A stretch of 34,665 bases of DNA from Verrucomicrobiota bacterium. Lineage in GTDB: Bacteria; Verrucomicrobiota; Verrucomicrobiia; Verrucomicrobiales; Akkermansiaceae. Under the pieces are notes generated by a model that saw nothing but the letters and a program-made list of their open reading frames with translations, was not told the origin of the DNA and did no database searches. Location of the stretch: positions 1 to 34,665 of the forward strand of contig JAPLUI010000306.1 in assembly GCA_026397725.1 (NCBI GenBank), given 5' to 3'. The stretch's first letter is position 1. Every line of letters starts with the position of its first letter. A program made the translations under genes and the position numbers. Positions 21,115-28,582 of this stretch are shown here, piece by piece.

Positions 21115-23313
21115 TCACTCCTTGAGTCGGAAAAACTTCCGCGGTCCGTCAATGGGCGTAATATAGGGGCTGGTGACTCCCGGCAGGTCGGTCCAGGGGT
21201 CGGCCAGGGTCGTGGATTCCTGCAACTGACCGCCACCCGACCAGGTGACGGTGACGTTGCTGCCGGAATGCGAGATGGTGATGACCGGCGTCGCGTCCGT
21301 GACCTGGATGCTGCCCGGACCCTCGATGAGATCGGGATGGGACACGGCGTCATAGGTTCCCAACCCCACTTGCACGCCGTTGAGGAAGAGCCTCTTGATC
21401 GGCTTCGATCCCGAGTAGAGCAGCGCCAGTTTTCCGGGGCTGGTCACATAGTGGTCGCTGTTCGGGCTGGGGGCGGCGGTGGTCCCGAATTCGATGGTTC
21501 CTTCTTTGATTCGCGTCGGACCGCTGTAGCTGTGGAGGCTGCCGGTGAGGGTCTGCTTGTTGGTGCCGATCTTGGTGACCGCCAGGATCCCGCCGGAGCC
21601 GGAATTGTCACGGAACGAACCCACCCAGCTTGCAACCGCAGTGTCAAGATGGCCGGGGGCGAAGCCGAGGGTCAGCACCGAGGTGGTGCCGGCCAGGTCG
21701 TTGACGATCTTGCCGCCGTTGCCACCCATGCCCGATACCCGTTGGCTGGTGCCGTTGAAATCCACTTCGGCAGGCAGTTTGTCGTCGCCGTTGATCCGCA
21801 GACCGACCGATGGGGTTCTGTCGGTGACGACGCCCAGGGTCCCGGCACCTTTCAGCTTGAGGTGTCCGCCGCCGCGACGGGTCGAACCGGTGTAGGTGTT
21901 GGGACCGGAAAGGACGATTTCCGCAGCGCTGTTTTCGAAGCTTTGCAGATCGACGTCGGTCCGGAAGCCGACCTTGCCCGAGATCGGACTGTCCACCACC
22001 GGCCCGCCGTCCTGAATGATGCCGGAGAACTCGCGGGTGGTATTGGCAAGCGCCCCGATCTTCAATACCGCCCGGTCGTTGGGCGAGGTGTTGGTGATGA
22101 TGCCAAAGCCCGACGGCGATGGCATTTGATTCAGGTTGTTGTCTCCATTCAGGTCGAACGTGCCGCCGGTCATGACCATGTCGGTCTTGTTGTAGAGCTG
22201 CCCGTTGGGGGCCCTGAGATTGTCGAGGGGAGAGAGCTGCAGCTCGTTGTAGTATTTGACGGTCGCCCCGGTGTCCAATTGCTCGATCTTGTGGAGGGCG
22301 AAGGACGAGGCGGTGTTTCCGCTGGTGCCGGCCTTGAGGATCACCGTGCCGCCAAGCACGCGGGTCCCGCCGGTGTAGGTGCTCGCGCTCGGCGGATTGA
22401 GCATGACGGCGCCGGGGCCTTGGATCGTCAGGCCGACGGAGCCCATGAGGTTGACACCCAGGCCGAAATCGGCGTTCGCAGTCAAGGTGGGGGTGGCACC
22501 GACAAAGGTCAGCGCCAAGCCGCTGAAGGTGTATCCCGCCGCGTTGACGGTTAGGTTGTGGACGGTGTTGAACGTCACAAGCGAGATCGCTCCGGGACCG
22601 GTCGCGCCGAAGTCCGCGTCGTTTCCATTCACCCAGATCGGCTGCAAGGAGGAGTCGAAGGGCGACGGGGAAAGGAGGGTCCAGTTCCTTCCTTCCGCAG
22701 CCAAATCGTCATTGTTCCATTTGAAATCACCGGAAGCGTTGGTCCAGGTGTTCTGCGGTGAGGTCGTGCTGAGGCTGGGGTCGTCCATGTAAACGTAGCC
22801 GGGGTTGCCGCCACCCGGGCCGCCGTCGGTGCTGATGTAAATGCCGACCGCCTTGCCGATGTCGGCAGCCGTCGTCACGTAGCTGGCTGTCAACTCCGTC
22901 CAATCCTGGCCGCCCTGATAAGCCGGCTGGACAAACGCCGGCCAGTCGTTGCCAACTTTCAAGGTGAGGTTGAACGATGCCGTCCCGCTGCCGAGATTGG
23001 TATCGGTCTTCGCCCACACGGAAGCAGTGATCGTCTCACCGGCGGCAGCGACCGTGTAGCTGCTTTGCTGGAAAAGGGAGTTCCAGCCGTAGCCCCAACA
23101 GTTCCAAAGTCCGTAGCTGCCGGTATGGGCGACCGTGTACTTGCCGGTCATACCGGACTCCGTCCAGCCGTCGAAGTCATTGGGGATTGCCCCTGCGGAT
23201 CCGCCGGATTCGAGGGAGGGGTTGTTCAGCGGAATGGGGGTCGCCTTGGCGGCCGTGATGCCCAGCGCGATCACCGCGAGAGCCATGATTGCATGTCTGG
23301 TTGTTGTTTTCAT
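21115..23313 (-). CDS. Secreted jelly-roll/PATR-repeat protein with Ig-like C-terminal domain
   Basis: A 732-residue exported protein, first of the minus-strand run. Signal peptide MKTTTRHAIMALAVIALGIT. Residues about 25-185 are the jelly-roll-like module (GLWNCWGYGWNSLFQQSSY, TELTASYVTTAADIGKAVG, VYMDDPSLSTT). Residues about 190-660 are PATR repeats of a more divergent set (DADFGATGPGAISLVTFNTV, GPGAVMLNPPSASTYTGGTR, VLSGPNTYTGSTRRGGGHL, VTKIGTNKQTLTGSLHSYSG). It ends not with the DPDHDG module but with a domain of about 65 residues (ITISHSGSNVTVTWSGGG, LQESTTLADPWTDLPGVTSPY, FFRLKE), a common C-terminus of Verrucomicrobial secreted proteins. The gap to the next gene is 105 bases. Confidence 0.87.
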   Translation of the reverse strand: MKTTTRHAIMALAVIALGITAAKATPIPLNNPSLESGGSAGAIPNDFDGWTESGMTGKYTVAHTGSYGLWNCWGYGWNSLFQQSSYTVAAAGETITASVWAKTDTNLGSGTASFNLTLKVGNDWPAFVQPAYQGGQDWTELTASYVTTAADIGKAVGIYISTDGGPGGGNPGYVYMDDPSLSTTSPQNTWTNASGDFKWNNDDLAAEGRNWTLLSPSPFDSSLQPIWVNGNDADFGATGPGAISLVTFNTVHNLTVNAAGYTFSGLALTFVGATPTLTANADFGLGVNLMGSVGLTIQGPGAVMLNPPSASTYTGGTRVLGGTVILKAGTSGNTASSFALHKIEQLDTGATVKYYNELQLSPLDNLRAPNGQLYNKTDMVMTGGTFDLNGDNNLNQMPSPSGFGIITNTSPNDRAVLKIGALANTTREFSGIIQDGGPVVDSPISGKVGFRTDVDLQSFENSAAEIVLSGPNTYTGSTRRGGGHLKLKGAGTLGVVTDRTPSVGLRINGDDKLPAEVDFNGTSQRVSGMGGNGGKIVNDLAGTTSVLTLGFAPGHLDTAVASWVGSFRDNSGSGGILAVTKIGTNKQTLTGSLHSYSGPTRIKEGTIEFGTTAAPSPNSDHYVTSPGKLALLYSGSKPIKRLFLNGVQVGLGTYDAVSHPDLIEGPGSIQVTDATPVITISHSGSNVTVTWSGGGQLQESTTLADPWTDLPGVTSPYITPIDGPRKFFRLKE

Positions 23314-23664
23314 CGGGATCGGTTTGGATTGGGATTGGGGTTGAATGAGATGGCCTCACTGCGAAGCACCGAAAAACTGACGGGGTGGCCGGGGCCAGTC
23401 AAGCTCTCTTTCGGGTAGGTTTCGGCATGGCATCCCGATGGTGGGCGCCGGAGCGGCGGCGCGAATTTCACTCCGAATGCGCGACGATCCCGTGAGACCG
23501 GGATCGATGCCAGTGAACATCCCATGCTCACAGTTCCTGATCCCGGCGGCAAATGAGTTGGCACTTGTTGGGGTTTCAGACGAATTCGTGAATCATCCGC
23601 GCATGGGTTTCGGGTGGCAGAAGTGCCCCTGCGGTGTCATCTCTTGCTCTCGCTTGATCATTGC

Positions 23665-23692
23665 ATGTTGGAAGTTAAATGTTGAATGTTGA
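23665..23692. repeat. Short TGTTGAA-type heptamer repeat
   Basis: Four consecutive 7-base units: TGTTGGA, AGTTAAA, TGTTGAA, TGTTGAA. Read on the minus strand it encodes the FQHSTFNFQH type of low-complexity peptide that is often annotated by mistake. Same period as the larger repeat at 16659 but a different sequence. Confidence 0.75.
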
Positions 23693-23737
23693 AATCTTCG
23701 GCGTGCCTCATGGGAACCCCGCGGCTCTAATGGTTCA

Positions 23738-23852
23738 GCCAAAGCGGTGTGGCGGGCTTGCGCCCTTCCCACCGCACTCCAGACTTTGGCCCGCGTCTGG
23801 GCAGGTGAAGGTATGGACTGCGGCGGGAAGCGCAGCGCCACCCCGCTGTGGC
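23738..23852. repeat. Long imperfect inverted repeat (MITE/REP-like palindrome)
   Basis: The left arm (23738-23784, starting GCCAAAGCGGTGTGGCG) matches the reverse complement of the right arm (23811-23852), which reads GCCACAGCGGGGTGGCGC and continues to a shared TTCCC.CCGCA.TCCA.AC end. About 45 bases per arm, spacer about 26. No coding capacity. It could be a small non-autonomous element or a REP-type palindrome. Confidence 0.7.
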
Positions 23853-23888
23853 TAAGTCCCGGCGCGTGCTGCGGCCGGACCATCGTCC

Positions 23889-24150
23889 GGTCCGTGACCT
23901 TGAGGGCCGCCATGCCGATACCGATCATGGGCGGCTTCCTTTCCGACCTCCGCCGACACCGGCGAGCAGTTGCAGCAGCAGGGTGACATGGGCAGGCTCG
24001 CCAAGCAGGATGCGCCCGCCGCCTGCCAACTCGATGACCAGGTGGCTTGCGCTGGCCGCCGGCATCTCCACTTCCACGAACCGCGTGCGGGCGGCCCGTC
24101 CGTTGCGTCCCCGAGTCCGGGGTGATCTTGGCAAAGACCTGGCCCCAGCC
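23889..24150 (-). pseudogene. IS66 family remnant (tnpA C-terminus, start of tnpB)
   Basis: A minus-strand frame ending at 23925 reads RTRFVEVEMPAASASHLVIE, then LAGGGRILLGEPAHVTLLLQLLAG, the C-terminal signature of the IS66 accessory protein TnpA (FVEV...GGGRI.LG......L..LL). Its stop overlaps an ATG in the ATGA arrangement usual for IS66 tnpA-tnpB, and the following frame starts MIGIGMAALKVTD like TnpB, but homology stops after roughly a dozen residues. The N-terminal half of TnpA, the rest of TnpB and TnpC are gone. The nearby palindrome may have replaced the downstream part. Confidence 0.6.
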
Positions 24151-24170
24151 TAGCCGCTTGCCCGGCCCTG

Positions 24171-24198
24171 GCTAGGGGGTGAATTTTAGGACGCTTAC
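24171..24198 (+). repeat. IS-end-like motif, copy 2
   Basis: Same sequence and orientation as 3763-3789 apart from one extra A (TTTTAGG instead of TTTTGG). It separates the IS66 debris from a truncated reading frame, as a terminal sequence of an insertion element would. Confidence 0.55.
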
Positions 24199-24200
24199 AA

Positions 24201-24338
24201 CTGATCGGCGGCCTGGAGGTCGTCAAGAAGGCCGCAGCCGAAGCGGCTATGCGTGAGGCTGAGCGTCAGGCCGAATTGAAGGTCGGACGGAGGAGGAGGC
24301 AGGCCGAAAGAAAGGCCGCAACTCCCAAGGCCCCGTGA
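24201..24338 (+). pseudogene. C-terminal fragment of an unknown Ala/Arg-rich protein
   Basis: From CTG at 24201 the plus strand reads LIGGLEVVKKAAAEAAMREA, then ERQAELKVGRRRRQAERKAA and TPKAP before TGA. It has a strong Ala/Arg/Glu helical bias and no start codon; the frame is closed by TGA inside the IS-end-like motif. It looks like the 3' end of a gene cut by an insertion, though a chance frame in GC-rich DNA cannot be excluded. Family not recognised. Confidence 0.35.
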
Positions 24339-24361
24339 GCGAGGATCGTATTGATCGTCAC

Positions 24362-25003
24362 CTAAGCGCGGAAGAATCCGTTGTCCAACACGATTGTCCT
24401 GTTACGTTTTAGGGCGGCGATCCGACAGTCGATTACCCCTCGAAGTCCGGTGCCGAGTGCGCTGAAACCTAACAGACGGCAAACTGCGCCCGGCAATTCA
24501 TCAGGCGACACTCCGTGATTCACTTCGATCACCTTGCAGATCGCGAGATCAAGTTCGGCGGGTGGTAGGTATTCGGGCTTGCGCGGGCCGGCCGCAACAG
24601 GAAGATGAGAACGATCACGGATCTTCACTTCGGTATGGCCGAGCGTAACGATGTCGCCCTGCGTCGTTGCTCTGGAACCTGCAAGCAAGTGACGGATTGC
24701 CTGTTGCACAGCTTCGCGGATGCGACCACCGGCTCGGCCCAATCCCCATAATTGTCGCACCCTGGTGATGAGTTCCTCCGTATGGATCGGGGCTTCGATT
24801 CCGAGGATATTTTCCACAATCCCGGCGAGGCGCAAAACAGGAACTTCGTGCCACTCAAGATGACTCGGAACATTGAATTCCGCCAATACATACGCCACCG
24901 CCAAACCATTGTTGCCAACCTCCTCGACCGGACGCGCCCGTTCAATTGCGGGTTGTGGGTCACCCGGCGACTCGCCGCGTGCGCATGGGTTTTGTGTGAC
25001 CAC
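24362..25003 (-). pseudogene. C-terminal part (DUF3320) of a DUF4011-type helicase, frameshifted
   Basis: A 213-codon frame. YVLAEFNVPSHLEWHEVPV, IEAPIHTEELITRVRQLWGL and AGGRIREAVQQAIRHLL form the DUF3320 domain that ends large DUF4011/AAA helicases; the remainder (LAICKVIEVNHGVSPDELPG, RLLGFSALGTGLRGVID) is the usual extreme C-terminus. The preceding nuclease domain is in another frame, and the apparent GTG start at 25003 directly follows a stop, so this is not an independent gene. It is intact to its natural stop. Confidence 0.7.
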
Positions 25004-25271
25004 TTACGATTGCGGCCAGAACCTTCCGAAGCTGCTCGTCAGGCTTTTGGAACCAGTCGGCACTCCAAATCCGGTGGATTGTCCACCCATGGTCTTCAAG
25101 GACCGCCTGTCGTTGACGGTCCCGTTCACGGGCCGAGCGGGCCGAGTGATAGGTGGCTCCGTCACACTCGATACCAAGCAAGTAGCGGCCCGGCAGCCTT
25201 GGATCGACCACAGCGAGGTCGATGAAGAATCCGGCGGTGCCGACTTGGGTATGAACGGTGTGCCCGTGTCG
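24960..25271 (-). pseudogene. Vsr-like (MTES_1575-type) endonuclease domain of the same helicase, in a different frame
   Basis: In a second minus frame from 25271 to a stop at 24960: TVHTQVGTAGFFIDLAVVDP, then RYLLGIECDGATYHSARSAR, ERDRQRQAVLEDHGWTIHRI and WSADWF. This is the complete restriction-endonuclease-fold domain that lies between motor and DUF3320 in these proteins, with Asp of IDLAV and Glu of GIECDG in catalytic positions. It is one frame away from both flanking pieces, so at least two compensating shifts would be needed to read through. Confidence 0.75.
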
Positions 25272-25693
25272 TCAAGGTCGGAATCCTCGGCAAATAGCCG
25301 TTCCAGTGCCGGGAAGCCGTAGCCTAGCAACCTCTGCACCAAGCCGTTTCCGAGAAGGGGTTTACCATCCGGCCAAGTGTCGGGATCAAGGTCACGATAC
25401 ATCAGGAATTTCGCGAACGAGAAGAATCCCAGCACGATATCGCCTCGGAACACCATCTTACGCCCCTCGCCAGACAAAACCCGCAGTGCTTCACTACTTG
25501 AAGCCGCGTGAACCTTAACGAGCTTGCTCCGGACTTGCTGAGGGATGTTTAGCAGTCGGTTGCGGGTGCTCAAGTCGAGCAATAGCTTGCGGGCTTGCGC
25601 TAATTGGACGGCGATTTCTGGCACGGCGGAATGTTTGAGGTGAGGATAGGTACATCGAAGGGCGATGCTCCGTTTCAGTCGTCCGACGGTCAC
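25004..25693 (-). pseudogene. N-terminal fragment of a DUF4011-type helicase with internal deletions
   Basis: From GTG at 25693, abutting the brxL stop, the frame reads LAQARKLLLDLSTRNRLLNI, the signature start of DUF4011 helicases, and SEALRVLSGEGRKMVF. It then jumps directly to IVLGFFSFAKFLMYRDLDPD, which normally comes well over 100 residues later. Homology stops near LFAEDSDLDD; the next residues are out of frame relative to the nuclease domain. The whole helicase motor (Walker A GPPGTGKS, Walker B, helicase C-terminus), expected to be around 1000 residues, is absent. Intact relatives exceed 1500 residues; this locus retains about 450. Such proteins occur in defence islands, and this one was probably the last gene of the BREX-linked operon. 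Confidence 0.75.
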
Positions 25694-27739
25694 CTAATCA
25701 TTCAGCGCCTTGAGCAGCGCGTCGCGGGCATCGGAGTAGAAGATGATGGTGACCCTGGTGGCGATTTCGTCGGGCAGTTCGAAGAGTTGTTTGCGGGTGG
25801 TCACGGGCATGAGAATGGTTTTGCAGCCTTTGTCGGCGGCGGCTTCAACGACACCGAAGGCGTTATAGATCGGTTCGATGGAGCCGCCGAGGTTCAGGCC
25901 GCCGACAATGACCATGCCGCCCTTGAAGTATTTTTCCAACAAGGCGGAACAAAGCGCGAGCAACACGCCCACACCGGTGGACGCGCCGGACTTGCTGGCG
26001 TCGAAGGCCCGGACCTGGAGGGTGTATTCGTGCGAACGGGGATCGCGGTCACCGACGAGCGACTTGGCATGGGCATAGAGATTCTGCTCGGCACAGCGGA
26101 CGCTTTCCTTGAGCGGACCTGGCGGCGGTTGGTTGAGGATTTTCACGCCGGAACCCGGCCCGCCGTTGCATTCGATGCGGAACAGTCCGGGATTCTCATC
26201 CATGCCGCCGGGCGAAATTACCCAGACCTGGCCGGGTGGCAGCGGGTCGTCGCCGATGCTGTCTTCGCTCTGGAGTTCGGGCGTGGAAACAAATTGCTCC
26301 ACTCCGTCGGGCTGCATGACGAAGCTGAAATGGGTGTTGCGGAATTCGGCGGAACCTATCCGCTTCTGCTGCTCCTTGATCCGGCGGCGGCATTCCAGCG
26401 CCAGCCGTGCGGCCCACTCGATGGCATCGTCCGGAATCTCCGTCTTGGAGTCCGGGAACATCAGCTTGAGGAGTCCGCTCATGGTTTTCTGGACGGCGTT
26501 GGTATCGCGTCCACTGAGCGCGCCGCCGAATTGGATGCGGCCTTGGATCTTCTGGACGCGCGACTGGACCCGCAGGTGATTCCAACACGACGACAGGAAA
26601 TCGCTGACCAGGCCGAAGTGATCGGTGAGTTGCTCCTTGTTCACCTTGGGAATGTCCCAGCCGGGGATATAGGAATGGATGCGGTCCATGAAAGCGGTGT
26701 CGTCGCGCATTTCCGGCGGCATCGGCCCTAGCAGGTGGCCGATGCGTTGCTGGTGGGAGACATCGACATCGAAGTTGCCGACCATGATGATGCCGCCGAA
26801 GCCGCGGATGCTTTCCTTGCCGCGGCTGAATTCCCCGGACTCCATGTAGCCCTTCATGATGTTCACGCCGTCCTTCTGGTCGAAGGAAATTCCGGACACC
26901 TCGTCGAAGCACACCACATCGTACTGGCAGACTAGGCCGCGCTGGCCGGTGCTGTTGTTGACAAACATCCGCGCCACCGATGCCTTGCCGCCGGAAACCA
27001 AATGGGCATAGGGAGAGACTTGTTGGAAAAGGTGACTCTTGCCGGTGCCGCGTGGCCCGAGTTCCACCGCGTTGTAGTTATTCTCCACAAAAGGCACCAT
27101 GCGCAGAAGCATCACGTCGCGGGTCCGTTCGGTTAGGGCCGCCGGTTCGAGCCCTATGCTGCGCAGCAGGAAGTGCTTCCATTCCTCGAAGGTGAACAGG
27201 GCGCGCCCTTCCGCCAGCGTGTCGAGCACGTCGCGCTTGGAGAGTTGGATTTCCCGCAGGCTCTCGATGCCGAAGGGCCTGCCGTTCTTTTCCTCCGCGA
27301 TGGTCGGATCATAGGATAGGTCGATCTCGGCGTAGAAGCCACCGGTCAGCATCCGCTCATGGGTCTTGACGAGATCCTCGGGAATGCGCACATCGTTGAG
27401 TTGCAGGCTGGGAAGCTGGGCGAGAAAACAATCGTTCTTGGCATCCAGCCGGGCGGTGATGATGTCGATGATCTTCACCCGCCCTTGGCCTTTCGCCCGC
27501 GCCTTGAAGAGTTCCTCTTCGCCCGCTCTAACCGTCCTGCTTTCGAGCTGGCGCTGGACGATCTCCAGACCTTCCATGATTTCCGCTTCATTGATGCTGG
27601 CGCAGTAGCGGCCGAGGAGGAATTCCGCCACGTAGGTGGGCACCGGATACTGGCCCTTGAAGCGTCTGACCAAATCCTTGCGGACGGTATAGCCTTCAAA
27701 GCCCTTGGCGGCGATTAGATCAAGTGGGTCGAGTTGCAT
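25694..27739 (-). CDS. brxL: BREX Lon protease-like protein BrxL
   Basis: A 681-residue protein that matches BrxL of type 1 BREX phage-defence systems. It has an N-terminal region starting MQLDPLDLIAAKGFEGYTVR, an AAA+ domain with Walker A GPRGTGKS (228-235) and Walker B VVCFDE (275-280), MVGNFDVD and an arginine-rich sensor region, then a Lon-type C-terminal domain with KSGASTGVG (Ser587 aligning with the catalytic Ser) and GGLNLGGSIEPI. The length is typical and there is no disruption. It lies 15 bases after the second half of pglZ in the same operon. In BREX, BrxL acts with PglZ, PglX, BrxA, BrxB and BrxC; only BrxL appears intact here. Motor and DNA-binding activity are reported for the family, while protease activity is doubtful. 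Confidence 0.95.
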   Translation of the reverse strand: MQLDPLDLIAAKGFEGYTVRKDLVRRFKGQYPVPTYVAEFLLGRYCASINEAEIMEGLEIVQRQLESRTVRAGEEELFKARAKGQGRVKIIDIITARLDAKNDCFLAQLPSLQLNDVRIPEDLVKTHERMLTGGFYAEIDLSYDPTIAEEKNGRPFGIESLREIQLSKRDVLDTLAEGRALFTFEEWKHFLLRSIGLEPAALTERTRDVMLLRMVPFVENNYNAVELGPRGTGKSHLFQQVSPYAHLVSGGKASVARMFVNNSTGQRGLVCQYDVVCFDEVSGISFDQKDGVNIMKGYMESGEFSRGKESIRGFGGIIMVGNFDVDVSHQQRIGHLLGPMPPEMRDDTAFMDRIHSYIPGWDIPKVNKEQLTDHFGLVSDFLSSCWNHLRVQSRVQKIQGRIQFGGALSGRDTNAVQKTMSGLLKLMFPDSKTEIPDDAIEWAARLALECRRRIKEQQKRIGSAEFRNTHFSFVMQPDGVEQFVSTPELQSEDSIGDDPLPPGQVWVISPGGMDENPGLFRIECNGGPGSGVKILNQPPPGPLKESVRCAEQNLYAHAKSLVGDRDPRSHEYTLQVRAFDASKSGASTGVGVLLALCSALLEKYFKGGMVIVGGLNLGGSIEPIYNAFGVVEAAADKGCKTILMPVTTRKQLFELPDEIATRVTIIFYSDARDALLKALND

Positions 27740-27754
27740 GATGATTGTTATTGG

Positions 27755-28522
27755 TTAGTTTTCTCCGATGGTGAGGGCTTTCTTGGCGAGCACTTCGCCG
27801 TTGCGCAGGATGACCAGGACTGCCGCCTGGCCAACCACTGAGTCGTCTTCCACAAAAAGCGTCAAAGTTCCCTCCCCGTCCGGGGCTTTCTCCTTCTGTG
27901 GATCATTGGTTTTGAAAATGGAGGAGCTTGGGTCGGCGGCCTTTCTCCGGATGTCGGCACGCAGCGTGGAATCCGCAGGGTCGATGCTGATCTTCAATTT
28001 AAAGCCGACCCAGCGGGCACCGGTGACGACAACACCGGCACCGGAGCTTACCTGTTCGCGCCTGAAATGCATAGAGAGGGTGAGGGCTTCCTGGAGAGTC
28101 AGGCCGCCATGCGCGTACTCGACGCCATTCTGGAAAACCGCGACACCCGGCGCGAGCACCACCGGGTGCTCGTTGCCCCAGAACCAGGGAACCACTGGGA
28201 GCTGATGTTTCGCCTGCGGATCGGGTAGGGCACAACGGCCCCACTTCGAAACTGTCAGGTGTGTCGGGAGATCCACTTTTGGCAGGCAGCCGGGCATCCA
28301 GAGCCAACCGTGATCGGTGACCACGCGCACACTGCTCCAACCCGCTTGCAGCAGTTCCTCGATCCGTTGGCGCACGCCCGACAATTCCTCGTGGATGCGC
28401 CAAGCGAGCTTAGCCCCCTGATCGTGGCCGTACCGGTCAAAGGCTCCCACTTCCGTCCAGCCGCATTGCTCCGGCTTGCCGGTTTGTGACGGATCGATCC
28501 AGGTCAAACCGCAGTCGGCCAA
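27755..28522 (-). pseudogene. pglZ: C-terminal part of BREX PglZ (downstream of in-frame stop)
   Basis: In the same frame as the N-terminal part and separated only by the amber codon at 28583-28585. The 60 bases between read FAATVTKTGKPCGTSEFRKLL without another stop, so the break is a single codon. This half carries the second metal-binding motif of the PglZ/alkaline-phosphatase fold, VVTDHGWLWMP (Asp-His), and a later His in PTHLTVSKWG. The C-terminal beta-domain runs to LTIGEN and a normal stop. The only possible start is a TTG at 28522 without a ribosome-binding site, in the middle of a conserved segment, so independent translation is unlikely. Confidence 0.85.
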
Positions 28523-28582
28523 CAGCTTGCGGAATTCGGAGGTGCCGCAGGGTTTGCCGGTTTTAGTGACGGTTGCCGCAAA

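Larger units (their letters stand above)
23314..24361. other. Gene-poor junction of mobile-element debris
   Basis: About 1 kb between the surface-protein run and the defence region. Beyond the shared leader (to 23345) I see no gene up to 23660. The items after that, described separately, are a short heptamer repeat, a long palindrome, an IS66 remnant, an IS-end-like motif and a gene fragment. The promoter for the minus-strand run starting at 23313 should lie in its left part, but I cannot point to a clear one. Confidence 0.6.
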
